A stretch of 64,000 nt of DNA from Anagrus nilaparvatae (taxonomy: Eukaryota; Arthropoda; Insecta; Hymenoptera; Mymaridae). Both the position numbers and the translations under genes were made by a program. The stretch lies in the NCBI GenBank assembly GCA_022575985.1, contig JAKSXM010000272.1:22564501-22628500 (forward strand). The letters are read 5' to 3'. The notes beneath the pieces were generated by a model. It worked only from the letters and a program-made list of their open reading frames with translations. It had not been told where the DNA came from and did no database searches. This document shows, one piece after another, positions 38,401-57,769 of the stretch (position 1 is its first letter; each line of letters begins with the position of its first letter).

Positions 38401-41400
38401 TAAAAATTAAAAGCATTTGTTTTGAATTTTCTTGAATTTTTAATTAAGCGAAATTATATCAGAAATTTGAAAACTTTTTTTAATGCAATGTGTTTCACTC
38501 AAAATTCAAGTATTCATTCGCTTTTTGCAAAAAAAATTTTCTTTGAACGCTCAAAAAAGAGGAAAGAAAAACTATACCTTTATTAAAAAAGAAAAATATT
38601 ACCTTTAATTAACGAAAAATGTCAACAAAAAACTCTTACAGAATCATAAAGACAAGGAAATTTGCCATTTAAACAAATTTCAGATCTCTGAGAAACATTT
38701 CTGCTTTATTACCCGAAACCCGACAGGACCCAAAAAGTATATATCTAACAACACACCCCTACTTTCTAGCAAGCCTCAAATCAAATCCTAATTAACAATA
38801 AAACTCTCATTTTGAACTCCAAAAGGCATTTGCTACAAAATTATAGTTTTATTTCAAAGTATTTTTTAAAATATTATAAAGCAGCCTAAAAGTATGCAAC
38901 ATACTTTCATTCTCAGGTACTCATATTTTTAATAAAGAATCTACGATTTATTTTATCTTATTGAATATTATCAAAAGTATATTTTTGAAATCTTACATTT
39001 ACTATAACTGATCAAAATTTCAATAAAGATATTTTTTGCGAAATAAATTTTTTTGCAGTATATTTAAAAAAATTTACTAAAAAAATTGTAAAACTAGATA
39101 AAAATTAAATTCTAAAATGACACATATTTTCAAATTTTTATCCATTATCAAAATTAGATAAGACCCCAAAATATTTGTTTTATTAATCATACAACATAAA
39201 TTTGATCCATTTAATTTAAAACTATTACTCACTAACACCCGCATAACGTAATTACTAACACAAATAAAATCTTATTTATTTACTTATGCTAATCTTGTTT
39301 TATTATTAAAAAAAAAAAAAACAATCACGTAACCTATTACATACTGTACATAATTTAATTATATAATAATCATAATAATAAACATGTGCTTATTATGTGA
39401 ATATTTAAAAAAATATTAAATTCAATACGCGTAAGTAAGTGAAATTCAAGATTTAAAAAAAACAACAACTTTTACTTTTTTTTAAAATAATATCTTCTTA
39501 TTTTATAATTTAATTTTATTCTCTCACACATATACATAAATTAAATTAATTATGTATACCTATATTTTATTTATACCTACACTAAATTTTCTGTACTATT
39601 TTATGTATATTACTTGGTATTTAGTGTTTTAAATTGAAAAATTTTAAATAACTTTTCTTAGAAATTTTTATTTATACTGACTTTAAATGAATTTTACATC
39701 AAATAGAAAATTTCTCTATTTTCTTTAATAATAATTTTATTTTTCTATTTGGTTTTAATAATTAAAGCAAATAAAATATCTTTTTTAAAACTTTTATTTA
39801 TTTATTACTGTCTATTTTATATTTGCTTTGCAAATTCAAAATTTATAAAAGTTTATTAATTTTAATATTAAAAGTAGCAGGTATACGCGTAAATTTAAAT
39901 TTAAAAAAATACATAACAAAATTAAAAAAAAAAAAACATTTATTTATAAATAAATATGAATTCATAATTTTCTAATATAATGTAAATTTATTTTTAGTCC
40001 TTGACACGCGTCTGCTAAAAAAACAAAATTATTTTATGCCGATCGATCATAAATACAAGCAGTACACAATTCTTCTCAAATAAAATTTATTTAAATATGC
40101 GTGATACATGCGTAGGTATACCTATATTTATTAATCTGAAAAAAATCTATATTTTTTTCCATATGTATCAATTAGCCACTAAATAAAATTGCATGCCCTT
40201 TAATAAACTAAAATGTTTATATTTGGTTATGTAGGTTATGTTATATTAATAAATAATAAATCAAATACACACACAAAACATAAAAAAGGTAAATATTGCT
40301 CCAAAAAAGCCGCACCTGTATGTTTACGTTTTACTTCTTTGTAAATAAACTAAAGCATTTTTTTTTTGCTATACTTTCTTTATTATAACACATACCATAT
40401 TTAGAAAACACTTTTAACACATTATTATTCAGTACTGTTATTATATCACAATAATCACAAAATTTTAATTACGGAAGTACAGAATTATTAATGAATTAGT
40501 TAGTAACAGTTAATAACAAAAAAGGTTAAAGTACGAGCGCCGCTGATAGGCTACTAAACATAAAATGATTAAAAATATATAACAGTGATTATAATAAAAA
40601 AAGCTAGCAAATATCTTGTGTGAAAACAACCAACACACTCCGAGCGAGTTTTTTTACATCTTTGTCTTTATTACATTCTCTTTTTTCATTTACTGTTTTG
40701 CGGTATATTTTTATTTATGTGTGTGCAAAGAATATAAGAAGTGGGAAAAATGAACCAATGAAATTATATATTAAACTGGAAAGCTCTTAGAGAAAAACTT
40801 TGTTTTATTGGTTAAACTTGCAAATATAGAAAATTTCTCGGGAAAATTTATTCTTTGCACGTGTAGGCGCGCGCATCTTTGTCGTCTGCTTATCGATCCA
40901 GTTTTTATTTTATAAACAAATAGTGGGGGAGAGATTTATAAATTATCTATCTCTTTCTCCTTAATTTAAAGGTACTCGTTTTGGATATTTAAATTTTTAA
41001 ATGAAATATTATACTTACACGTTCTAAAATTAAATTTTCCGATTCTATTTATAAGAAATTTTTATGCAGATGATAACATTTTTGAAGATATGAAATTTTT
41101 TTTTTTTTATTTAAAAAAAATTGATTGAACTTCTTCCTAAATTGTAAATTAATTATTATTGATCTTATAAACAAATTAACTTTTTGTGATCCATACTTAT
41201 TTATTCAAGATTTCTTTTTTAATGTTCGACCGAAGTCTTCAAAATTATAATGTAAAAATAATAAAAAATACATTAAACAAATTAAATAATTTAATATTCT
41301 TTATTGGCATTGTTCCAGAGGGTATGAACAGATGACTTATTCCAAAAAAGCTAAAATTTTGCTAAGACATTTTTAATTTTCTTTCGATCAGCTGCATTTT

Positions 41401-44400
41401 CGTGAAAAAGAATAAAATTTTCTGTAAAGAATTCTTTCAGGAATCTTTTGTTCCTTATTATTAAATAAAAAACATCTTTTTTTGATATACAATTTTTCTT
41501 TTATTATTTATCATTCATTTACATACGGATATTTGTTTGTTGTTCACTAAAAAAAAAACTTATTTATAAATAATGCATAATGACACTAAAATATTCATTC
41601 GCTTAAATGTATGTTTTTTATATTAACGTACAAACATAAATATATGTAAGTACATTATAAAAATCATACATTTTTATGCATATAATAATATTAATTAAAA
41701 AATTCATCAATACAAAAACACATTTTACAACGCATATATATAATATAATAAAGATTAAATAATTACTTTTAAGATAAATTAATAAAACGTGGACAAAAAA
41801 TTTAATTTTTGTAAAGTAAAAATTACTTAGTAAAAATACTGTAGTAAAAAATTAATTATAATCTCAATTGTATACGTAAATAATACTACGTAATATAAAA
41901 AAAATAGAAATTTACATTCATGTGCAATTTAAATGAAATTACAAAATTCGATTCATAAAAAAAAAGCAATTTTTATTTTTGCTCAAAATGTATTAAAAGT
42001 AAAATACTAATTAAACTTGTATAAACTTAAATAATACTGACTAAATTTCATTTATTTTTGTCCACGTATTAATAACTTTTACATTTTACAAAAAAAAAGC
42101 AAAATGAAAATAGTAAAAAAGAAAAAGCTTTACAATAAAATTACATAATACTTCATCACTTGATTTTAGGTCCATCGAAATAGTATATATTTAAATAAAC
42201 CTTACATATTCTTAAAATTTAATAATTATATTATAGAGAATTCGTTTTGTTCGTTTATTATAATATAGTGCGTGTTATTTATTTATTAAATGCATCTACA
42301 ATTGATTAATACTTAAATACTTTTTTCTGTCTTCAACAATTTTGACCAATCTTTATTCCTTTTTTTTTTTAATACGAGTCTTTTTTTTTTATAAAAAACG
42401 TGCTTTTTATTATTATTATTATAATATTATCATGTATAACATTTGTCATATATATAATAATAAAATTGTATACAATATTTTATTTTAGTTTTATTTTTAT
42501 ACTATAAAAAAAAGGAAAATTTATCAAACCAAAAGTAAAAAAAAAGTACTAAAACGAGAGCATATTGGCCTCCATGTCAATTAATTAATTACGATACTTA
42601 TAATAATTTTATACAAAGTGCATAATTTATGTAATCGGTTTGCTATTTATTTATATATATTTATATATATATATATATATATAGAATTCAAAAAAATAAA
42701 TTATGTAATATATATATAATAAATTGGAAGAACTCCTGTATATTAATAATATTTACAAAAATTTTATTTATTATGTGCAATGCAATTCATAAAAAATTAA
42801 TAAAATCGCACCTAAGTTTTAATTTAAAAAATAAAAATACAAAATTTAAATACTAAAAGTAAAAAAAAAATTCAATAGAATAATTTTTAATGCTATTTTT
42901 AATACATTTAATTCTTATTCGCATCGCTTATTTAAAAAAAAAGACATAAGCAATTTATTTAATTATTCAATTTTTTAAAATATATTAATTATTTTTATTC
43001 ATACAAGAAGCTTTGTTTAATTCTTATTTATTTGTAATAAATGCCTTATTTAAATTTTTTTTAAATATAAATATATAAAAAGTATATAAAAAAGAACTTA
43101 GATTTTTTTCTCGATTATTATTATAAAAAGACATAATTATCTTTTTTTTTTCATTTCATTATAATTTACTTATTTTTTTTTTGTTATTTTTTTAAAATTT
43201 TTTTTATCATGATTATTAACTACTACATTTATATACGAGTATATAATATTTATATTTTAAAAATTATTTTTCAAAAGAAAACTCACTGAGAAGAAATTTT
43301 TGCATAAAAAAATCGTCGTGTCTAATAATATAGGACTAGAAAAAATTCACCACCAAATTAAAAGAAAAGAAATTACATTTTGATCGATAATACTTGGTCG
43401 AGATAATGAAAGTCAATAAATATACGACTACTTTTTTTATTTTTAATTTAATTAATTATTATAAATTGGTGGAAGCTCGAGAGCAAGCGTTCAGAGACGA
43501 CAACGACGTTTGTTTATAAATCTAATTTTTCCTTAAATTTTTTAGCGTTCCTTAACTTTTATTAGCTTACGTATTTATAATTTATCGATAAGCTATTTAC
43601 TTTATTTTCTAAACCAATTATTTGACATATAAAATTTTTTTTTATTTGAAAAATTGTAAAAATTTTTTTTATTACACAATTCTTTATAAAAAATGATTTT
43701 TATTGTTATTGTATATTATTATTATTGTATTTTTCTATTACGTTATAAATGGTTTTGTTAAAAATTGTAAAAAAAGGCAATTATTTATATGATTCTATTT
43801 TTTCAATTCTAACGATGTGAGATATTACTTTTAATTGTGTATTTATAATGTCATTGAAAATTTTTTATTGATTGTGTAGTGAGAAAACTTGCACTTATTT
43901 TTTTTTTTTAAATTAAAGTATCGATAACAAGTTTATTTAAGAGGTCGTTTTTTAGGCTAAAAATATTGATTTATTCTTTATTGAATGCATTAAATAAAAT
44001 TGAGTATCAATTCCCTTGTATTTATTATTCCTCTTAAATGTAAATTATTACCAATACCTTAATAGTCTGGAATTTATTATAAAATGTTTTCAAAAATTTT
44101 AATCGTTTAAGGTTTTAAAAACCTAGATAATCACATTTTTAGAACCCGTTATACTGAAAGTTCTTAGTTACACTACAAAATAATTGTGAAATTATTGTTG
44201 AAGATCATACTGTTTTTTTTAAAAACTATTTCTTAAAGTTATCTTAGTTTATAAAATTTTTATTTTTTTATCTAATTTTTTGTTCTATTAGTTGTGTTGT
44301 TATATTAAATTAAAATTCATAATTTATACGTCATTTTTTTTTGTTATTAAACAGCCTGAAGAACTATATTTTTTATGTATAATCAATTTTTAAGAAAATA

Positions 44401-45236
44401 CTTAATTTATTAAATGATTACCTGATGTTAAATTCTCATTAATTTTTGTCAGATTATTTCTAAACCTGGATTATAAAAATGTAATAAAAGTTCATACTTT
44501 TTAAAAAAGTAATAAATTTTTCCATTGAAAAGATGATTTCATTGAAAAAGTGCTATTATTTTAAAGAATCTAATCTAAAAAATTGATTTCACATAAAAAG
44601 ATTTATCACGTGTTTACTGAGAATTATAAACATCAATTAAGTGAGCTATTTTTTAATTATAAAAAAACACCTGTTCATCGAGTTTAATTTTTTATCCATA
44701 TAAAGTTTTGTAAATAATTATATTTTTACAAGATTGTCTAATGTGAATTTTATTGTTTTCCATTTATGAATTTAATAATCTCACTTACTTAATTTTAAAA
44801 ATTTCAGATTTTAATGCAAAATTTTTTTTACTTTAAGAATCTCAGTCTATTTCATTTATTTTTATTAAAATTAAATTTACTATTTCTTGATAAAAAAAGT
44901 ACTTACTTCAAAATAATTATTTTAATTCCCATACTTTTTTTTAAATCTCTGTTTTTTCTTAAATAAAGAAATTTTTTTTTAATAAATTAAATAGTATGTA
45001 GTAAAAAAAAAATTATTTTTTTAAAACTTACTAAATATACATTTAAGTTAAATTCTTATTAATCCTATTAAAACTTACTTATTACTTACACAAATGGCTG
45101 ATAATAATACAATATAGGTATACATTATAATTAATTAATTATAAATATTAATTTACCTTTACACTCGCAGTACATTAAAAAAAAAAAAAAACAAAATTTG
45201 GATATGCACATATTAGAAAAAAAAATTTGTGCTTAT

Positions 45237-51012
<5,776 letters not shown>

Positions 51013-53790
51013 ATATCACACACTCACACACACACAAATTTATTTTCTTTTAAAAAAATACACTTTTTTTATTTATTTAAAGACACACAGAAAACACAAC
51101 ACAAACGACTGTGAAAAAAGAGTTTCAGTTACATTCTATATCGTGACGTGAAAAAATAAGAGCATTTTTATTATAAATATCGAATGTTAAACTTCGTTCT
51201 ATAACTGACTACATACACTGTAAAATACTATAAGGAATCAAGAAAATAATATTACAATCTAAAAAAAAACTCCCTCCTTTCGACACTATTACTCTTTTTT
51301 CTCTCCTACTACCTAACTAATACTACCATGCAATTTATGTGTATGTGAGAGTTTAAATAAAAAACGTTATCCTTTTTTTTAAATCTTTGTTGAATTGTTT
51401 ATCTTTTTTATATATAACAATTTTCTCGCCATTTAAGAGAGACAGTTTCCGATTATAAAAATTTTTTTTTTTAAGTTTCTTACTTCCGGTGTGTCTGATT
51501 ATTTATTTTTTGTTATGTGAATGCATTTTTTTTTATCATTGTTTCTTTACTTTTACAGTTATTTTTTTTCGTTTGAGATAATTTTTTGAAAAAAATTGAT
51601 AGTGTTTAGATTAGGTTTTTGTAGACAAAAATTATTGTTCGAGTTATTAATTTATTAGTTTTTCTTTATTGTTAATGAAGTTATTAATCATTAATTGTGT
51701 TAATTGACTCACTCACAGTGAGTTTATATTATAAATTAATTGAGGATCAAAATAATAAAATTTTCCTGTATTTTAGTGACACAACAAATTTTAATGACTG
51801 TTTGACCCTGATATTAAAATAATGTCATTTTTAACAAAAATTTAAATAAATTATTCCTATTTTAAAAAAATGATTTAAAATTCTGAATTTTTTCTCAGAT
51901 TTTACTAAGCTCGCAAAAAAAATTGGGAATTTTCAATTTTTTCGCAATTTTATACTAAAATTAGTAAATTTATACGTTTTTTTCGCAATTATTCGCAAAC
52001 AATAAAGAAATAAAAATTAAATAAAGCATAAATAACTTTTATTGTCATAATATTTTAGCATATTTCCTTTAAAAATTTTTTCAGACTTTGCATATCCTGT
52101 TATAATATTTCTAATATTTTTCATAATAATATGCATAAATTTTTTAATTTTTCAAGTTCCTGTTGTAATAAACAATACCATATATTCAAAACTTTCTCCT
52201 TTTTTTTTTTTAATAATCATTTTAGACGTTAAATAATAATAAAAATTATAACAATTGTTATTATTGAACATAAAAATATGTATTTTTAACGTTTTTTTAA
52301 TTTTTAGGGGAATTCGCGGTATTTTAGCAGATTTTTGAAATTTATTGGAAGCGAGATTGGAAGTTAGTCTAAATTTTAATTTTTTGGCAGTTAAGTGAAC
52401 CTAAAAAGCCAAGTAAACAGCCCTGAGTAATATAAATTCGGATGTTAAAAATATGAAAAATGAATTCATTTGATATTTTTTTGGCGCCAAAGTTTAAGTT
52501 TAGTGCCAAACTTTTAGCATTCTAAAAATCCCTAAATTTCAGTATTACTATTCTTGTATAAATAAAATTAGTAACCTCAATAATTCTTGAAAACAAATTT
52601 TGAACCTGATGGAAAGTTAAAAAATAAAAAATTTAAATTTCCTAGAAAAAAAGCACTTTACTGGTCACAATATTGGATTTTCAGCTTCTTAACCCTAAAT
52701 TACATTAAGCAACGCTAAAAAAGCCCTACAAACACAATTAATCTTATTACCCAAAATACTCTAATTGTATAAAATTACCCAGAGTACAATTTCAACTACA
52801 ACAGTAACTCAAGCCATTTCTAGGGGTGTCAAAATACCTCAAACTCCCCTGCACAAAAAATTCTTAGTTACAATGCTCACATAAAAAACTAAAATAATAA
52901 AAATTACACATAAACTTAATCATATGCAAATAAAATAAAAAGAAAAAGTTGTAATAAAAAAAAATTTTTTTATCATATTTTTTTTGCAACAAATAAAAAA
53001 TTCTTTTTAAAAAACATAAAATTAAGCCAAGTAATTATTATTATTTATAATAACAAGTTTGAATAAAAATCAAGTTATCATTTTTAGCCTTGATTAAATG
53101 AAGTAAAAACTTGTTTTGTCAGAAATGCATTTAAATAAATCTTAATTTAAAATTCAAAATCTAACAAAAAAAGGTATAAGTATCGAGGTAAGTATGTTTC
53201 GTCGTCTATACACTGAATTTGAATAATTGGTTAATTTTTCCTTATTATATATTTAATAAATGTATTAAATAATAAACTTACGTTTTAGATCTTAATAAAC
53301 TGTTATTACATGTCTTATTATTACATATTTTTTACATTATAAAAATTTATAATATTATGTGGTAAATTTTTCTCTTTCTTTTGTTTAAATGCATTGTCAG
53401 ACAAAATAAAAAATAGTCTTTCTAATTATACAATATACTATTTTATTATATTATTATTATGTAATGTTACGTCATTAAAATATTATAATATCTGATTTTA
53501 CTCTTAATTTTTTTATTTTATAGTAGGTTTGTACGTTTTTACTGTTAAAAATCATTCATTTGGAAATAAATTGGATTATTGTTTTATATACTTGATGGGT
53601 TTTGGAGATTTGTATCTGAAAATTTATAGATAACAGTTTTTTTTATATGCTCAGATGCACAGAGGTGCGCCTTGAAAGGTTTTAGTAGTTTGATTTAACT
53701 TTTTGTAATTTGTTGCTAAAAAAATGGCCCAAGTTGCATGTAATGTAATGGTAAAGTTATTTGCTGCAAAGTATCATTTTTAAAAAATTG
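51013..53790. other. AT-rich region upstream of enabled
   Basis: No gene found. It contains a CA-rich run at 51010-51035, immediately upstream of the enabled ATG, and likely holds that exon's promoter. The remainder is simple AT-rich sequence without recognised elements. Confidence 0.55.
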
Positions 53791-53799
53791 CTGCCTTGG

Positions 53800-55270
53800 T
53801 ACTCCTAAAAATATTATTTTGGGAATTGTAAAATTGACAAGAAAATATAAATCCTGTAAAAATGACATTAATAGTGACTATAGAAACATGGCTAAAAAGC
53901 AAAAACAAAAATGAGGTGCTAAGAAAATTGAACAAGGACTATTTATGGGGAACAAAAGCAGTAGTAAGAGTAATAGGGATACTCGTAAGGGTAAAAAACA
54001 TATAAGTAAGAATAGCAATAATGGAATGGGAGAATGGGCTTGTTATAAAAGGTATAACACAAATAAGTTACGACAATGTTGAGCTCGTGGCAGTATATAA
54101 TATTGCAAAAATAAATTAATGCCTAAGTAGGCTGAGTGCAGTATTATAGATACAGAAGATACCATATTAGTAGGCGATTTTAATGTTAGAATAGGAATAT
54201 ACAAGAAAAATGACTGATAGAAGTAATGAGGACAAGAGTGCAATCCAGAAAGTAAAAATTACTAAATTTTTACAACCTGAACGCGTATAAAATTTGCGAT
54301 GGTAGGGTACACGGGGACTAGGAGAGGAAGCTTACACATGCAGCGGAAAGCTTACATAAACTGGAATAGGGTTCAGTACTAGAATTGGTAATTGAAAACA
54401 GCAATATCGTCGAGAAATTAGAATTAATACCGAGAAAAGAATCATTTTCCGATAATACTTGAGGCTATGGCGATAGGTGGAAATGGCCAATAAGGGAGCC
54501 TTGATAAAACAGAAATCAGAACATAACTATAAAGTTTGAGAGAGCAAAAAATGATATGTTCAGGGAGCAAATTGAAAAAAGAAACCAATTTGAGAAGTAG
54601 CAAAAAAAGTAGGCATGGTCAAAACAAGAGGTGTAAGAAAATCTTGGTCTCTTGAAAGATTAAAAAATGGAAAAGGAGCAGGGGAGAACGGCGTAACAGC
54701 TGATTTCTTAAGAATTTAAATTGACTGATTGCTGAAAACAAGAACTATTAAAAATTTTACAAAATATGTGGACGGAAAAAAAACATGGCATATACGTGGC
54801 GAACAGTGAGGATGTACCCTATTTTTAAAGGAGGGGAAGAAACATCTTTACATTTAATAGCATAATAGGGAACAAACTAAAGAAGAAAAAGGGCAGACTT
54901 TACTCAGAATTCGTGAATTTTAAAACCGCTATTGATACCATAGATAGGAAAATTATGATATAGAGAAATTTGAAAAAGAAGACACCAAGGGCAGATATCT
55001 AAGATGGATAAAGAAAAGATATGAAGAAACATGGTGTGAAGTTATAACAAAATAAGGGTATCAATGAGATTTAGTATAAGTATAGAGGGAAATAATCTAG
55101 GTGACACAGAAATAGGCAAAAAAAAAAAATATTTTGCATGAAATTTGCATGATGACCTAATATTACCAGCAGATGATGCACAAGGGCTATAGAAAATACT
55201 GAAAGGCTTGAAAAAGTAATAATATTATTTTGAAGATTGTAAAATTGACAAGAAGCTATAACTCCTGACA
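53800..55270 (+). pseudogene. Decayed non-LTR retrotransposon (endonuclease and reverse transcriptase)
   Basis: Plus-strand fragments in changing frames. An APE-like endonuclease is recognisable from LWGTKAVVRV and, after several stops, VELVAVYNI and DTILVGDFNVRIG (about 54160-54205). The RT start is KNGKGAGENGVTADFL (about 54665-54715), then YSEFVNFKTAIDTIDR (about 54900-54950), then FEDCKIDKKL at about 55230. A second copy of the last piece occurs at 53815-53850, ahead of the endonuclease, so two copies or a rearranged one are joined. Many stops: inactive. Confidence 0.7.
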
Positions 55271-57420
55271 ATAGGTATTACCTCGAGTTTTTTTTACATA
55301 AAAATCGAGCAAATTTTATAGTTACACACCTACACCATAATAATAATTATACAGGATCTCCATATAGAAAATTTGCATTAATTAATTAAAATTTTACGTA
55401 CCAATAATTATTTATATTCCTAATCATAAATAAGATTTATAATATATGCTCTAATACTTTTATTTTATGCCTATGTGTGTGTAAATACATCAGTTATTAA
55501 AATTTAATTATAATAATTAATAACGGTTTTCTCAACATTATAGACCATGAGCATTAGACATATTGTAATATATAAAAGAAAATATTAAATAAATAAATCT
55601 CAAAATAATAATGTATAACAAATTGTTAGCAAAAAAAAATAGAAGAAAAACAGAACTCTAAGGCAAAAAACTCACTTCTATATCCTCCTTTAGATATCTG
55701 AATAGAATAAACCGTTAACTTTTGTATTATAAATTACTTTTCATTTTGTTTAATTTTTTTCAAAACATAATATTCAAAGTAACAATGTTTTAGTATTCTC
55801 TAACAATGAAAAACACAAAAAACTAAATTAATAATACCCTTTTTTACTGGTTTCTATAGAAATTTATCATCTGTATAAAAACTAACCACAAAAAAAAAAT
55901 AATTTGAAATCATTGACTTATGAATGCACAAGTTTTGTCTGTAAAAATGTTTATAACTAACTTTAATAATAATAATAATAATTTTCTAATGTAATTTGAT
56001 CTAAAGTGTAATGTTGCATATTCCTTGTTCTTTTATTTTTATGTATATAAAAAATAAAGAAGAAATTTGAGGGGAATGAGTTTAAGAGACCATAAGATCA
56101 ACGGAACGTATCGATCTTTAAGGATACACTATCAATTTTCATGAATTTAATAGTTAAGTAAGTAAATAGCAAATGATATGGATAAATGAAACTAAATTTT
56201 TTTATTTTAATAAGCTTAGTAATTTTTTTTTTACTAGTCTTTGTTTTTATCGTGAAATTATGGGATTTGGATACTCTGAATACGGACTAGTGAAAATTTA
56301 TAAAAAATTGAATTATTAAAAAAATGTTTTCAGATTATTATTTAGGTGTCTTTGGAGGGAGATGTTTTTAGAGCATTTAATAGAGACTAAGTAAGGAGGC
56401 TTGGCAAGGGGTAAAAAAAAAGTTTTTTCACGCTTGGGCGTAAAACTCAAAAATAAAAATTTACAAGATAAGCAGAAAATTTCAGACCTTAAACTGTAAT
56501 CAAATATTACTCCTATTTAAATTATTATTTTTTTTTCACTTTAAAAAGCTTTTCTAATATTTAAGCTAATTTTTTTTTGTTTTTTAGTTTACTGGAGCCA
56601 TTCTCGGATACAAACCAAAAAGCTAAAAGTTTAAAAAAATATGAGACACCTGTTAGCCCTTGCCTGCAGTAGACAGCTGCATAGTAGAAGAGCCCATACA
56701 ATGTAGGGTAAACTTTTGACTTATAAAACATAATTGCAAATGGACAGTAATACTTATGTAATAATATACACTGAGTCATATGCTAAGAGCCTTGGTTAGC
56801 CAAATTCACCTAGACTAGTAACCTAAAAGTCAGCTGAGTAAAGACTTGGTTACAGAATGAAATTAAGTTCCCCTAGGCTTTTAACATATGTGATATCCTA
56901 AATTTTTATTCGGCAAAAAAAATTTTTACCTGGATGACAACCCTGGTTACCCAGAGGTTACCAGTATAGACAATTTTGGTTCACCAAAGCTTTTTCTTAC
57001 ATTTATAGTTGTATTGTCCATTTGCAGTAATATTTGGTAACTCAAAAGTTTGCCTTAACTAGAATGGGCTCTTATACTATTGTAGTTTTTGTCTTGAGGT
57101 ATATATTGCAACTCTACTAAATGAGCCCACTAATTGAATCACTTTTAATATTCAATATTTAAACCTGCAAAACCGGACTGACAGGCAAACAGGTTTGGAC
57201 CATTTGTTTTATTCTGCAGCTCAATGGAATCTAAAATTGCAGTAAAATTAATCTGAATATACACATTACAATTAAAGGTTTAAAATAATTCAACATTTTA
57301 TTATACATTTTTATAATATTTACAAATGAAAACTACAGAGCATATTCGTCCAGTTAAATTTTTATCAGAATTTTATAAAAATATATACATTAACTTGAGT
57401 ATCTGAATTTTTAAGTAACA
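55271..57420. other. Gene-free stretch with a palindromic repeat
   Basis: No coding region is supported. The arm at about 56683-56757 (AGAGCCCATACAATG to GCAAATGGACAGTAATAC) is inverted at about 57011-57093 (TTGTCCATTTGCAGTAATATT to AGAATGGGCTCTTATAC), probably a foldback MITE spanning roughly 56640-57110. Elsewhere only AT-rich DNA. Confidence 0.5.
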
Positions 57421-57437
57421 CTAACTTATGAATTGTT

Positions 57438-57680
57438 CTTTTTAAGCTGTCTTGATTTCAACAGTTCTTGTCAATTTATCAGGACCATCATATATTTTTG
57501 TTACACGACGAGCTACACGACCTAATGGCCATTTTGAAGAGGGTAAGGTCTCATTCGAAACCAGGACTATATCATCAACAAGCGAATTTCTCTGAACCAT
57601 GATTACCACCATTCTTGCAACATTTTTTGAATTTGTTTATATCTATCCATAGAAGGAATTTTAGAGTTTAAGTAACTTCG
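57438..57680 (-). pseudogene. BEL/Pao retrotransposon fragment (DUF5641-like end of pol)
   Basis: The minus strand reads NSLVDDIVLVSNETLPSSKW, then PLGRVARRVTKIYDGPDK and RTVEIKTA, the usual segment after the integrase in BEL/Pao polyproteins. Before it come MDRYKQIQKMLQEWW and a frameshift. Only this end is present. Confidence 0.75.
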
Positions 57681-57733
57681 CTCAGGTACAGTATATGAAT
57701 TTGACTGAGTCAGTATGAACGAGGGTGTCAAAA

Positions 57734-57767
57734 ATTGTCCATAATTAAATTTTAATTATGGACAATA
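57734..57767. repeat. Perfect short inverted repeat
   Basis: ATTGTCCATAATTAAA and TTTAATTATGGACAAT face each other with almost no loop, followed by AGTAGACAGGACCCCG. It could be part of an LTR end or a small palindrome next to the BEL/Pao fragment. Confidence 0.5.
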
Positions 57768-57769
57768 GT

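Larger units (their letters stand above)
33264..45236. other. Long AT-rich intergenic region between the SMP gene and enabled
   Basis: No open frame here has recognisable protein content. It should contain the 5' UTR and promoter of the SMP gene on the right of 33263, and short CpG-richer patches near 40500-40560, 40630-40660, 40855-40905 and 43470-43515 are the only promoter-like candidates. A (TA)n microsatellite lies at about 33451-33474, another at about 42652-42682. Two adjacent MITEs (34914-35494) are listed separately, and a partial terminus of the same MITE family lies at about 36402-36430. Confidence 0.55.
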